Shown here one piece after another: positions 31,025 to 39,150 of a stretch of DNA of 64,000 nucleotides. The position numbers and the translations under genes are program-made. The DNA is taken from contig JAFTSS010000028.1 of the NCBI GenBank assembly GCA_017467185.1, positions 1-64,000 of the forward strand, read 5' to 3'. A model generated the notes under the pieces. It had not been told where the DNA came from. It did not search any database and saw only the letters and a list, made by a program, of their open reading frames with translations. This stretch comes from Paludibacteraceae bacterium (GTDB taxonomy: Bacteria > Bacteroidota > Bacteroidia > Bacteroidales > Paludibacteraceae). Within the stretch, counting starts at the first letter, position 1. Each line of letters starts with the position of its first letter.

Positions 31025-31195
31025 TACATTTGCGAACGTAAATAACTTATGTCAAGGTGTTTGTAGAATAATCTATAGTAACGAGTAATGAGTAGCGAGT
31101 AGCGAGTAGTGAGATTTTTCTTGCAAATCTCGAAAGTTACAAGTGAACATTAAATAGTAGAGGAGCAAATATTTGCGCCTCTATTTTTTTATCTT
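31025..31195 (+). ncRNA. possible small RNA or transcribed repeat unit
   Basis: A -7 box TACATTTGC (31025-31033) is followed about 125 bases later by an AGAGG..GCGCCTCT hairpin with a T run (31158-31192). No credible ORF lies between; the middle is GTAGCGAGTA repeats. The remaining parts of the 30778-31290 gap show nothing further. Confidence 0.35.
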
Positions 31196-31230
31196 TATTG
31201 TTTGATAAAAAATCATTGGTATCTCCATAA

Positions 31231-31286
31231 AAACATGTTCTTATAAAAGAAAAATAGGTCAACTACTTTCGATAGTAATTGACCTA
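31231..31286 (-). terminator. original terminator of the initiator tRNA, now left of the element
   Basis: On the minus strand, AATAGGTCAATTACT/AGTAGTTGACCTATT is a near-perfect hairpin followed by Ts. It would lie directly after the tRNA if the element were excised. The element carries its own near copy at 59670-59705. Confidence 0.7.
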
Positions 31287-31290
31287 TTGT

Positions 31291-31325
31291 GTTTTAGTTG
31301 CGGAGGCAGGACTCGAACCTACGAC
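31291..31325. other. attL
   Basis: 35 bases identical to 59708-59742, comprising the 3' part of the initiator tRNA gene (T-arm and acceptor strand) plus seven bases beyond it. After 31325 the tRNA match stops, so this is only a fragment. Confidence 0.9.
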
Positions 31326-31387
31326 TGTAAAATGGTGTTTAAGTGTCTGCCTTACAATATTTTATAGGTCAATCACCAAAAGCGTGT

Positions 31388-31405
31388 TGTCTCAAATTTG
31401 TCGCA
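31388..31405. repeat. left copy of an 18-bp att arm repeat
   Basis: TGTCTCAAATTTGTCGCA is present as an exact direct repeat at 59639-59656. In the excised circle the two would flank the core, as integrase arm sites do. Confidence 0.65.
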
Positions 31406-31456
31406 CTTTTTTGAGGGCGATTTGGATGCTTTTTGTAGGTTATTTTTTTTTGATTT

Positions 31457-31798
31457 TTATAATAGTTTTTTAATTTTTTTGTTCTCAATCTGGCTGAGAA
31501 CAGCATCGAGCATATCTTCCTCTAATTCTATTTCTAATTTGATTTTTGTTTTTGGACGATTGCTTTCTTCGTTGGCTAATATCCACGAAAAATCGTGGTT
31601 GAGCATTTTTCCTGCTTTTTTCAATTTCATTACCGACCAATCTGCATTTGCAAATTCTCTATTCAGATTTTGTAAATGAACTCCTATTGCTTTTGCAAAT
31701 TTTGTCTTTGTTATGCCACTTTGATTAAGGGCATCTTCAACAATTTTTCCAATGTGGAACTCTTCGTTTTTAATATCAAAATCATTGTCGGGTTTCAT
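31457..31798 (-). CDS. Xre-like regulator (copy 1)
   Basis: 113 aa with an N-terminal helix-turn-helix (KTKFAKAIGVHLQNLNREF region, residues about 30-50) and an acidic/basic C-terminal tail. It shares the IGK-V....-ALNQ layout with the next gene and is its paralogue. The two are separated by one base in the same operon. Confidence 0.65.
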   Translation of the reverse strand: MKPDNDFDIKNEEFHIGKIVEDALNQSGITKTKFAKAIGVHLQNLNREFANADWSVMKLKKAGKMLNHDFSWILANEESNRPKTKIKLEIELEEDMLDAVLSQIENKKIKKLL

Positions 31799-31799
31799 G

Positions 31800-32132
31800 C
31801 TATTTTGATTTTAGAAGCTCATACAATTCTTTATCTCTGATATATTGCAACACGTCATTGTTGCTCTCTGGATCTATATCAATTTGAATTGTTATTCGCG
31901 GTTTTTCTGTTGAATTATTGATTGAGTTCAACCTAAAATGTTTGAAAAAATCGTAATTCAAAATCTGCGAAATAGTAAATAATTTTTTTACTGATATGTC
32001 ATCTTTGTTCAGCCAACTATTCAATGTTTGCTTGGTAATCCCCAATTTTTCAGCTAATTCAATGAGTTGCATATCTCGCTGTATTGCAACTTCTTTAATC
32101 ATTTTTCCGAGGTGAATTTCTTCTTTTTTCAT
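31800..32132 (-). CDS. Xre-like regulator (copy 2), probable lysogeny repressor
   Basis: 110 aa with a clear HTH (LIELAEKLGITKQTLNSWL, residues about 23-42). It is divergent from the early operon, whose promoter carries two TTACGGA-N3-TCCGTAA palindromes, the likely binding sites for it or for copy 1. Confidence 0.7.
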   Translation of the reverse strand: MKKEEIHLGKMIKEVAIQRDMQLIELAEKLGITKQTLNSWLNKDDISVKKLFTISQILNYDFFKHFRLNSINNSTEKPRITIQIDIDPESNNDVLQYIRDKELYELLKSK

Positions 32133-32232
32133 AACATACTAATTTATAAATAATTAGACAAATTAAAAAATATTTTTAGTAAAAAATATTGCATTTTTAG
32201 TAAAATTATTTTGTACTGCAAAATAATTTGTT

Positions 32233-32241
32233 TACCTTTGC
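32233..32241 (+). promoter_or_regulatory. early promoter -7 box TACCTTTGC
   Basis: A perfect -7 box between the divergent repressor genes and the early operon, with operators immediately downstream. Confidence 0.75.
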
Positions 32242-32251
32242 AACCGTAATT

Positions 32252-32268
32252 TTACGGAAAATCCGTAA
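32252..32268. promoter_or_regulatory. operator O1 (TTACGGA-N3-TCCGTAA)
   Basis: A 17-bp dyad placed at the transcription start of the early promoter, so a bound repressor would block it. Confidence 0.7.
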
Positions 32269-32286
32269 TTCGTTTTTCCTATAGAC

Positions 32287-32303
32287 TTACGGAAATTCCG
32301 TAA
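32287..32303. promoter_or_regulatory. operator O2 (TTACGGA-N3-TCCGTAA)
   Basis: A second 17-bp dyad with centre 35 bases from O1, just before the first early gene. Confidence 0.7.
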
Positions 32304-32315
32304 AAGGCAAAAGTT

Positions 32316-32513
32316 ATGAAAAAATATTTTTACACTCCCGAACAGAAGCATCTCTACTACCTGCATTACAAAGCTCGTAGGGCTGGTGCTAACATCGACC
32401 GCAAGAGGCGACTGCTATACCTTTCGCCAGGTGTGTTGCCAGAACACCTTGACCGATGGCAGCGCGAACTACTTACCAAACATAGATATATAATTCAATA
32501 CGCAATATTATGA
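32316..32513 (+). CDS. small basic early protein
   Basis: 65 aa, rich in Arg, Lys and Tyr. I do not recognise it. First gene after the operators; its stop overlaps the next start. Confidence 0.55.
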   Translation: MKKYFYTPEQKHLYYLHYKARRAGANIDRKRRLLYLSPGVLPEHLDRWQRELLTKHRYIIQYAIL

Positions 32514-32794
32514 CAAAAGAAGAGAAAAACAAAAGATTTCGTGCCTGGTGGCAAGAGATTCCACAGGGACAGGTTCACAACATACGTGAGCGCATCATGC
32601 GTAAATGTGCAATTAGTCAGGAGGTGTTTTATAACTGGATGAAGCTACGCACCGAGATTCCCGACCTTGCTCTCCGCGAGATTGAACTCGTAGCAAAAGA
32701 ACCTATATTTTCAAGCGAAGTGCCGTTGTATGCTCGTCGTGCAAGACAACAAGTTCAACAGGCAGAACCAAACCAAGAGGAGAGTAAATCATGA
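32510..32794 (+). CDS. small early protein, possible HTH
   Basis: 94 aa with an HTH-like stretch (CAISQEVFYNWM, residues about 32-43) that resembles phage regulators of the Cro/CII kind. The C-terminal tail is Gln/Glu-rich. Overlaps both neighbours by ATGA-type junctions. Confidence 0.5.
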   Translation: MTKEEKNKRFRAWWQEIPQGQVHNIRERIMRKCAISQEVFYNWMKLRTEIPDLALREIELVAKEPIFSSEVPLYARRARQQVQQAEPNQEESKS

Positions 32795-33045
32795 AAAAGC
32801 AAGTGTTTGTTCGCGAGACCCTCAATTATACGTATTTTGTAATGGAGGCTGAATCTATTAGTGAGGCTACTTGTTTAGCTGATAAGATAGATGATTATCC
32901 TGGTATCAATGCTAAGGAGGTGAAGTTTGATAAAGTGTTGGAGCAAGCTATGATAATTTGTACTACTTATGGTTATTTTAATATTGACGAAATGCTTGAA
33001 AAGTTAGATTTGTTCCGTGCTATTGAACCATCTAAAACTTTGTGA
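32791..33045 (+). CDS. small early protein, unknown
   Basis: 84 aa, mixed alpha/beta and acidic. No family recognised. Coupled to the primase-helicase gene that follows. Confidence 0.5.
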   Translation: MKKQVFVRETLNYTYFVMEAESISEATCLADKIDDYPGINAKEVKFDKVLEQAMIICTTYGYFNIDEMLEKLDLFRAIEPSKTL

Positions 33046-33047
33046 TT

Positions 33048-35855
33048 ATGGACTTAAAAGATAGAATCCTCAATGCCACCAATGGGGGACTTGAGGTTAT
33101 ATACTATTACTATCCTTCGGCTCGCGAGGTGGTCGATGGTCGTGCTAAATCGTTCAAGATTCGCGACGAACGTACGGCATCGGCATCTATCCGCAAGTAC
33201 AAAGATATGTGGATTGTTACCGACTTTGGCGACGACAGTCATGGTCGTAATTGCTTCGACATCTGTATGCGCGAAGAGAATATCACCACGTTTTCGCAAG
33301 CACTCCACCTATTGGCGGAGCGTTATGGCGTGTCGATGCGATTAGATCCAGAGGTGAACAAGCCAAAATTTACCTCACGCGCTGCCACCGAAGGTGAGAA
33401 TAATGGCGATTGGAGTTATGTGCCGAAAAAACCAACAGACGCCGACCTTAAATGCTGGGGACCATTTGTGAAACCAGAAACACTTGAGAAGTACGGCTAT
33501 GAGTCGGTTGAGAGTGTAACCACCGTGTCGAAAGGCAAGGTTATCACTTATACCAGTTCGGACCATTATCCTATCTTTATTCGCACAGTTAGCCTACCTG
33601 ATGGCAGTTCGTTTGCCAAAGTGTATAAACCTTATGAGGTTGACAAGGCGTGGCGTTTTCGCTACTTTGGCAGTAAACCATCGGACTACATCAATGGTCT
33701 CTCGCAAATCAAGCAACGTTATCAAGAACTCCTCGACGAACGTGCCGATGACGAAGAACTCGACGATGGTGGCTCTAAGAAGAAACGCAAGCCAGTGAAA
33801 TTGCCCGAAATTGTTATCTGTTCGGGCGAACGTGATGCTATGAATATAGCAGGATTGGGCTACTATCCTATTTGGCTCAACTCCGAGACTGCCGATTTTC
33901 CCGAGTCGCTTTGGATGGAACTCACGCGAATGGCAGAGAATATCTATAACATACCCGATATCGATGCTACTGGGCGCGAACAGGGGGCTAAACTTGCACT
34001 GCGCTATCTCGATCTTTACACCGTTGAACTCCCACAATGGATACTCACATATCCCGATTATCGTGGCCGTCCACGCAAAGATTTGCGTGATTTCATTGAG
34101 TTGCGACCAAAGGCTGCCGAGATACGCGACCTTATGCGTATTGCCAAGCAGGCGCGCTTTTGGCGTCAGGAGCATACCGAGAAGGGCACGCGCCTCCAGC
34201 TCAATATCACTTCGTTGCTTTACTATTTGCGCCTCAACGGATTCTATAAATTCACCAACCCTATAACAAAAGCAGTCCAATTCGTACGCAAAGACCGTTA
34301 TATCATTGAAGAATATACGCCACAACAGATTCGTGACTTCGTGAAACGCGACCTTATCGAGCGTCGTATCGACCCAGCTATTCAGGAGTTGTTCGTAAAA
34401 TCGAAGCTCACAGGCACTACTCTTGCCAACGACCTTGACAATCTTGAGGTAGATTTCACCAAAACCACCGCTAATAGTCGTACGTTTTACTTTGCCAACT
34501 GTGCAGCTGTGATTACAGCCAACAATACCTCGATTACTCGTAAAGACGAAATATCGACCAAATGTTGGAGCCAGGAGATTATTCCTCACGACTTCAAGCA
34601 GCTCGAACCGTCGTTTGTTATCGACGGCGATTTGAAGCATCAGAACTATACTTTTGAGATAAAACATACTCGTTCGCACTACTTCCGTATGCTCATCAAT
34701 GCCAGCCGTATGTATTGGCGCGAGGAGTACGAACAGCGCGTCGATGCCGTGGCAGAACTCAACGAGCAATATATGTGCGACTATAAATTCAGCATCATGG
34801 GCCCTCGATTGACCAGCGAAGAGATTATCGAGCAGACGCGCCACCTTGTCAACAAGATATATGCCATTGGTTATCTGCTCCACCGCTATAAGTTCGCCAG
34901 CAAGGCGTATGCACTTTGGGTGATGGAGAATCGACTCACCGACGAAAACACTTCGGCTGGTGGTTCGGGTAAATCGCTATTCGTGAAAACACTCAAGTCG
35001 CTCAACCTATTGCAGATTGCCACGTTCCAGGGGCGCGACACTCGATTGACCGAAAACAAACACTTGCTCGATCGTATCAATTCCGACACCGACCTCATCA
35101 ATATCGACGACGCAGCGCGTAACTTCGATTTCAACTACTTCTATACTATGATTACTGGCGATATGTCGGTGAACCCGAAAGGCGATAAGTCGTTTGAGAT
35201 TGACTATAAGGATGCGCCGAACTTCGCTTTTACGTCGAATTTTCCGCCTCCGATTGTGGGCGACGATACATCTACAGCTCGACGCCTGTTGTATGTCGTA
35301 TTCAGCGACTACTACCACCAGAACATGGAGAACCTCTACAACGAAACTCGCAAGGTTGCCGACGATTTTGGTTACGACCTATTTGATGCTGATTATACCG
35401 AAGAGATGTATAACGAAGATATTAACTTCTGCATCGACTGTCTCCGCTTCTATCTTCGCACGCTCGATGCTGGAGTGTCGCGCTTCGATCCACCGATGGA
35501 GAACGTTCGCAAGCGTATCAACATAGCCAACATGGGTGTGATGTTCAAAGATTGGGCAGAGGTCTATTTCTCTCCAGAGTCGGGGAACCTGGATTGTTTG
35601 TTGCATAAAAACGAAGTTTTCACTGCATTTGTCAACGAAACAGGCGCACGCAACGTCTCATCGCAACGCTTCAAGGAGAAACTTCGTGCATTTATCGCTA
35701 ATAGCACCTATCTCGAGGAGCTCAATCCACGCGAGCTCAGAGGCTCAGATGGTCGTATATTGAAGAAACTCGAGGGCAAAACAGTTGAGTGTATCTACCT
35801 TCGTTCGTATGGTGCCGACCTCAATCCGCACTTCAGGAACGAGGTGTCGTTTTGA
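33048..35855 (+). CDS. replicative primase-helicase (Toprim plus SF3)
   Basis: 935 aa. The N-terminal 100 residues resemble a primase zinc-binding-type fold but without the zinc cysteines. A Toprim-like segment (EIVICSGERDAMNIAGLGY) lies near residue 254. The C-terminal half is an SF3/D5-type ATPase: GGSGKS near residue 640, INIDD near 686, FAFTSN near 726 and an arginine finger in TARR near 742. ATG33048 is chosen over GTG33042. This is the only large replication gene, so the element probably initiates its own replication. Codon use is richer in C and G than the flanking chromosome. Confidence 0.85.
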   Translation: MDLKDRILNATNGGLEVIYYYYPSAREVVDGRAKSFKIRDERTASASIRKYKDMWIVTDFGDDSHGRNCFDICMREENITTFSQALHLLAERYGVSMRLDPEVNKPKFTSRAATEGENNGDWSYVPKKPTDADLKCWGPFVKPETLEKYGYESVESVTTVSKGKVITYTSSDHYPIFIRTVSLPDGSSFAKVYKPYEVDKAWRFRYFGSKPSDYINGLSQIKQRYQELLDERADDEELDDGGSKKKRKPVKLPEIVICSGERDAMNIAGLGYYPIWLNSETADFPESLWMELTRMAENIYNIPDIDATGREQGAKLALRYLDLYTVELPQWILTYPDYRGRPRKDLRDFIELRPKAAEIRDLMRIAKQARFWRQEHTEKGTRLQLNITSLLYYLRLNGFYKFTNPITKAVQFVRKDRYIIEEYTPQQIRDFVKRDLIERRIDPAIQELFVKSKLTGTTLANDLDNLEVDFTKTTANSRTFYFANCAAVITANNTSITRKDEISTKCWSQEIIPHDFKQLEPSFVIDGDLKHQNYTFEIKHTRSHYFRMLINASRMYWREEYEQRVDAVAELNEQYMCDYKFSIMGPRLTSEEIIEQTRHLVNKIYAIGYLLHRYKFASKAYALWVMENRLTDENTSAGGSGKSLFVKTLKSLNLLQIATFQGRDTRLTENKHLLDRINSDTDLINIDDAARNFDFNYFYTMITGDMSVNPKGDKSFEIDYKDAPNFAFTSNFPPPIVGDDTSTARRLLYVVFSDYYHQNMENLYNETRKVADDFGYDLFDADYTEEMYNEDINFCIDCLRFYLRTLDAGVSRFDPPMENVRKRINIANMGVMFKDWAEVYFSPESGNLDCLLHKNEVFTAFVNETGARNVSSQRFKEKLRAFIANSTYLEELNPRELRGSDGRILKKLEGKTVECIYLRSYGADLNPHFRNEVSF

Positions 35856-35907
35856 TTTTTCTTGTGCCTGGTGTGGCGCGGTGTTTGCATAAATAAAAAA
35901 TAATTAC

Positions 35908-35916
35908 TACCTTTGC
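35908..35916 (+). promoter_or_regulatory. -7 box TACCTTTGC of TA cassette 1
   Basis: The box and the following roughly 45 bases, including AGGAGGAAAG and ATGGCAAC, are nearly identical to the cassette at 38512, showing a shared 5' scaffold with a strong Shine-Dalgarno. Confidence 0.75.
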
Positions 35917-35952
35917 AGACTGAAAAAACAATTAATATAGGAGGAAAGAATT

Positions 35953-36150
35953 ATGGCAACAGTGAAAGACTTAAAAACTAAACTTAAAACATACGTTTTC
36001 CCAGAAGAAAAACCTTTGACTCAGGAAGAATATAATGCACATATTTCTGCTGCTGCACGCGAAAAAGGCGGACAAACATTTGAACAATTCAAAAAACAAT
36101 TTGATTCATGGTATCAAGAAAAAATCCAACTATACCACGCCGACAAGTAG
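35953..36150 (+). CDS. probable antitoxin of TA cassette 1
   Basis: 65 aa, charged, no recognised family. It precedes and overlaps (by 43 bases) a ParE/RelE-like toxin gene and uses the leader shared by the other antitoxin genes. Confidence 0.6.
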   Translation: MATVKDLKTKLKTYVFPEEKPLTQEEYNAHISAAAREKGGQTFEQFKKQFDSWYQEKIQLYHADK

Positions 36151-36440
36151 CGCGTAAGACTGTAATCCAACCTGCGTTTAATGCCAGTTTGGAATTTTTG
36201 GTGGAGTATAGTATCGGGGTGTTTGGCAAGACAGTGACGGATAAATTGGTTGCTGCGATAATGGGAACTTTGACTCGTATCAGTATGATGCCCGATGCAG
36301 CACCAATTGATAGTTGGAAGACTCCAGAACGTGGGCGTACTTATCGAATAGCAATAGTGAGAAGCTATAAAATATCTTATTACGTAACATCTAAAACGAT
36401 TGTTGTTGTAGATATTTTTCATGAATCACAACATAAATAA
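36108..36440 (+). CDS. ParE/RelE-superfamily toxin
   Basis: 110 aa. The C-terminal pattern YRIAIVRSYKISYYV..IVVVDIFHESQ is that of the ParE/RelE fold. Members either poison gyrase or cut ribosome-bound mRNA; which applies here is unclear. Possible start codons upstream of ATG36108 lie inside the antitoxin gene. Confidence 0.7.
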   Translation: MVSRKNPTIPRRQVARKTVIQPAFNASLEFLVEYSIGVFGKTVTDKLVAAIMGTLTRISMMPDAAPIDSWKTPERGRTYRIAIVRSYKISYYVTSKTIVVVDIFHESQHK

Positions 36441-36442
36441 AT

Positions 36443-36488
36443 CCCCCTCCCCTCCGCACCTCACCTTGAGAGATGCGGATTTTTTTTG
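36443..36488 (+). terminator. terminator of TA cassette 1
   Basis: A CCGCA/TGCGG hairpin followed by eight Ts, part of a terminator family also used at 39070 and 58160. Confidence 0.75.
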
Positions 36489-36768
36489 TGCCTGGTGTGG
36501 CAGTCTTGGTTGGTGTGGGTTGCTTGTGGGTTGCTGTATCCTATGAAGAGGGTAGGGTTATCCTTCGTATATGTTTCGTATATCCTTCGTAGTGGGTGGG
36601 GATGGAATCGCCCTTTAATTGCTGATAAATCGCTAATAGAGTGCTGTTTTTGTAAAATTTTTGCAAAATAGGGTGGTAAAATGGAAAAAACATACGCCCT
36701 TTGTGGGGTGAAAGGTTAAACTTTGTTAAATGTTGTGGCAACCTATTGTGGAATTGAAAAAAATACCC

Positions 36769-36777
36769 TACCTTTGC
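36769..36777 (+). promoter_or_regulatory. -7 box TACCTTTGC of leader RNA A
   Basis: Lies directly before the first repeat segment of the leader; also conserved as CTACCTTTGC in copy B (56799-56807). Confidence 0.75.
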
Positions 36778-36778
36778 T

Positions 36779-37011
36779 GTCGCTAAACAGTTGTGGGAGT
36801 TCTCACATCGGCGAGCCTCGGTTAATGGCTCATTGGTTCTCAATGGGGCTTTTTTATTTTCCCCCAACGGAATACATATATCATATCATATAACGGCTTC
36901 GGCTGTCATTTCCATTGTAATTGGCTCGTCAGAGTGAATCACAACTGTTTAGCGACTCGGAAATGGCAGCCGATTTTCTATATCTGCCTATAACGCTAAA
37001 CAGTTGTGATT
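36779..37011 (+). ncRNA. candidate RNA switch A (three complementary segments)
   Basis: Segment 1 (36779-36795), segment 2 (36937-36956) and segment 3 (36994-37011). Segment 2 pairs perfectly over 18 bases with segment 3, which ends at the base before the ATG of the 75-aa gene, and over 17 bases with segment 1. The two pairings exclude each other. A hairpin with a T run (36828-36853) lies between segments 1 and 2. Copy B keeps both pairings with changed sequence. The gap 36441-36768 shows no gene. Confidence 0.65.
36828..36853 (+). terminator. early terminator or attenuator in leader A
   Basis: GCTCATTG/CAATGGGGC hairpin with one bulge, then TTTTTT. Identical in copy B. Confidence 0.65.
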
Positions 37012-37239
37012 ATGAAACAAAAAAAATTGACACTTCGCACAGGCAAGGAGGGGGAATTGAATCCTCGCGCTATTGCCTATCTATTTCGCTCGCTCGCAGC
37101 GCAAATTTCCCAACAAACAAAGGTGGCAGGTTCTGCCAGTGCTTCGCACATCGAACGTTCGTTGTCGTTCGTCGTTGATGGCGTGGCGTTCTCGCTCAAC
37201 ATCCAAGAACTTCAGTCAGGGGAGGGGCTTGCGGTATGA
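37012..37239 (+). CDS. conserved 75-aa protein (copy A)
   Basis: A basic, Ser/Ala-rich protein with no recognised domain; nearly identical to the product at 57041. There is no Shine-Dalgarno: the 18 bases before the ATG form one arm of the leader hairpin. The start ATG37012 is fixed by the identical boundary in both copies. Confidence 0.65.
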   Translation: MKQKKLTLRTGKEGELNPRAIAYLFRSLAAQISQQTKVAGSASASHIERSLSFVVDGVAFSLNIQELQSGEGLAV

Positions 37240-37919
37240 AAATAGTAAGTAACGTGAAGGTGGAAAGTGCAACAGGTCGCTTTATGGTCGATATGCGTTG
37301 CTCCTATTGGTTCGGAGGTTTGAATTGTTCGCCTTGCTTGATTCCGTATGAGGACCTTGAGATGATTATCGGCGAACTTCGCTATGCGCAGCTTTGGCTC
37401 AAGAGACGCGCTAAGTTGTGGGAGAGCTACGAGAAGGTGATAGATGCTTGGATTGTGGAACGTGACCGCCGTGATGCTCCTTTAACACCTGAAATGAAGG
37501 TGTGGCAAGGTTGTTTGAGTGTAAAACTCAACGGATTTGTTTGGATTGATACGGAGCGTATGATTAATCATTTTGTTTTTTATGCTACTGACCTCGATGT
37601 TGTGATTGCCGAACTGGAGGCAGCGCATACTACTATCAATCGGTTGAAGGCTGTGGTGCCAGAGAAACATCCATCGCCAAAGTATCGCGATTGGCTCAAG
37701 AGTCAGCCCTTTTATGATGACTATCTCGAGAGATTGGAAGATATGTATGGAAAGAATAATAGCATATATTACTATACTTCTGAAGGCTGGGTGGATAGTT
37801 GGCATGACATTGAAGCTGAGTTCTATCACATAGAAGCCTATTCGGAAGAGGAAGAAAAGTGGATTGCTATCAGGAAAGAGGCGATAGAGTGGTATAAACA
37901 GAATTGTGAAACTAATTAA
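37236..37919 (+). CDS. 227-aa protein of unknown function
   Basis: Acidic, Trp- and Tyr-rich, with no signal peptide or membrane span. It overlaps the 75-aa gene by ATGA. It is missing from copy B, where the 69-aa gene directly follows the 75-aa gene. Not recognised. Confidence 0.6.
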   Translation: MKIVSNVKVESATGRFMVDMRCSYWFGGLNCSPCLIPYEDLEMIIGELRYAQLWLKRRAKLWESYEKVIDAWIVERDRRDAPLTPEMKVWQGCLSVKLNGFVWIDTERMINHFVFYATDLDVVIAELEAAHTTINRLKAVVPEKHPSPKYRDWLKSQPFYDDYLERLEDMYGKNNSIYYYTSEGWVDSWHDIEAEFYHIEAYSEEEEKWIAIRKEAIEWYKQNCETN

Positions 37920-37931
37920 ATTTTGATTACT

Positions 37932-38141
37932 ATGAAAAGGAAAGTTTTAGAACTTGATATAGATATGGAAACTCGTTTCTTGGGAAATGACATCAATCGA
38001 CCATATTTCTCGCTCAACATCGGCAATGAATATTATGACTTCAATTCGATTGAAGAGTTGCAAGAGTTCCGCACGCGTGTGGTGTCGCTCCTCGATAGTG
38101 CTATCAAGCTGTATGGCGATGTGATGACGTTGAAGAAATGA
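37932..38141 (+). CDS. conserved 69-aa protein (copy A)
   Basis: Shares the core METRFLGND..RPYFSL and the whole C-terminal LQEFRTRVVSLLDSAIKLY segment with the 69-aa product of copy B. A small acidic, helical protein with no recognised family. Confidence 0.65.
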   Translation: MKRKVLELDIDMETRFLGNDINRPYFSLNIGNEYYDFNSIEELQEFRTRVVSLLDSAIKLYGDVMTLKK

Positions 38142-38153
38142 ATCTCGCTTAAC

Positions 38154-38452
38154 TAATCACTCTTTGGATAAATCGAGCAGAAGAGGCTCGAAGAATAAGG
38201 AAGAGGAAAATGATTGGTAAGATGCAGCTGAATAAATTAGCATAAGAGGCTAAATGAACGTAATGTCGCATGGGATAAATATAGGGAAGAGCCTATGAGG
38301 AGGTTGCACATGGTTCGTCTACCAACCATGAAGCGGACAACTCGCCAACTCGCCCCATGTACGGTCTGGAATCTGGGAACTCGCTCAGTTGTATGGTTTA
38401 GAAACATTCGCACCTCAACCGAATGCCTGGGAACTCGCCCAAAGAGTGATTA
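38154..38452. repeat. 299-base segment with 14-bp terminal inverted repeats
   Basis: Ends TAATCACTCTTTGG and CCAAAGAGTGATTA are perfect inverted repeats. Copy B lacks the segment but has flanking sequence that joins up (AGTGATTATTGATAATAG). Inside are short hairpins (CATGGTT/AACCATG at 38309-38330) and two CTGGGAACTCGC repeats, and no ORF. It could be a MITE-like insert or a folded RNA. Confidence 0.6.
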
Positions 38453-38511
38453 TTGATAATAGATAATGCGCCCATCGTGGCGCATTATTTGTATGTATGG
38501 AAAAAAATTAC

Positions 38512-38520
38512 TACCTTTGC
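38512..38520 (+). promoter_or_regulatory. -7 box TACCTTTGC of TA cassette 2
   Basis: Preceded by the GCGCCCATCGTGGCGC palindrome also found at 57499-57516, and followed by the same leader as cassette 1. Confidence 0.75.
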
Positions 38521-38556
38521 AGAGTGAAAAAACAATTAATATAGGAGGAAAGAATT

Positions 38557-38766
38557 ATGGCAACATATACAATAACAATAAACGAGCGAATAACAGCAAA
38601 CAAACGATTGTTAGATTTGCTTAAGAGTATGCCAGGTATAACTATATCGGCATTGAAACCAACTACTGGACGTGCTGCTACGTTGTCGGCTATAGAAGAG
38701 CTAGATAATGGTGGTGGAACTCGTTGCAAAAGTATGGACGAATTGAAACGTAAGTTGATGAAATGA
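38557..38766 (+). CDS. RelB/DinJ-like antitoxin
   Basis: 69 aa, begins MATYTITINERITANKRLLDLL, a ribbon-type DNA-binding start, with a charged C-terminal tail. Overlaps the YafQ-like toxin gene by ATGA. Confidence 0.65.
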   Translation: MATYTITINERITANKRLLDLLKSMPGITISALKPTTGRAATLSAIEELDNGGGTRCKSMDELKRKLMK

Positions 38767-39065
38767 GAGAGATAGTATTTTCAACGAAATTTAAGAAGGA
38801 CATCAAGCATTTCAAAAACAATCAGAAGGTGCTTGATGAAATTTTTGCTATTATCGAGCTCCTGGCCAACGATAAGCCATTGCCAGAGAAGTGTGTGCCT
38901 CATCAGTTGCAAGGAGAATATAAAGGTGTAACAGATTGCCATGTTCGTCCTGACGTCATTTTGTTGTATAGACTGAAAGATACCATCAAAGATGGAAAAG
39001 TTATCACAGAATTGAGTTTGTTGGAATTGTTGCGTGTTGGCTCGCATTCTCAATTGTTCAAATAA
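38763..39065 (+). CDS. YafQ-type mRNA interferase toxin
   Basis: 100 aa RelE-fold protein. HQLQGEYKGVTDCHVRPDVILLYR and the C-terminal SHSQLF match the YafQ layout with its catalytic histidines and aspartate. Cuts mRNA at the ribosome in known members. Confidence 0.85.
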   Translation: MREIVFSTKFKKDIKHFKNNQKVLDEIFAIIELLANDKPLPEKCVPHQLQGEYKGVTDCHVRPDVILLYRLKDTIKDGKVITELSLLELLRVGSHSQLFK

Positions 39066-39067
39066 TA

Positions 39068-39150
39068 TTCCTCCGCACCTCCTTTAGATGGATGTGCGGA
39101 GTTTTTTTTGTGTGCCTCGACATTTGGTTGTCGGGGCATTTTTTTGTGCG
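39068..39150 (+). terminator. double terminator of module A
   Basis: CTCCGCACC/ATGTGCGGAG plus T8, then CCTCGACA/TGTCGGGG plus T7. The same pair ends module B. Confidence 0.85.

Noticed and set aside
31296..31325. A second tRNA gene at the left end
   Set aside because: Only the T-arm and acceptor strand match; the anticodon and D-arm are absent, so it is the attL fragment.
38154..38452. Group II intron remnant (CATGTACGGTCTGG resembles domain V wording)
   Set aside because: No intron 5' boundary or full domain V hairpin can be made, and the 14-bp terminal inverted repeats are not an intron feature.
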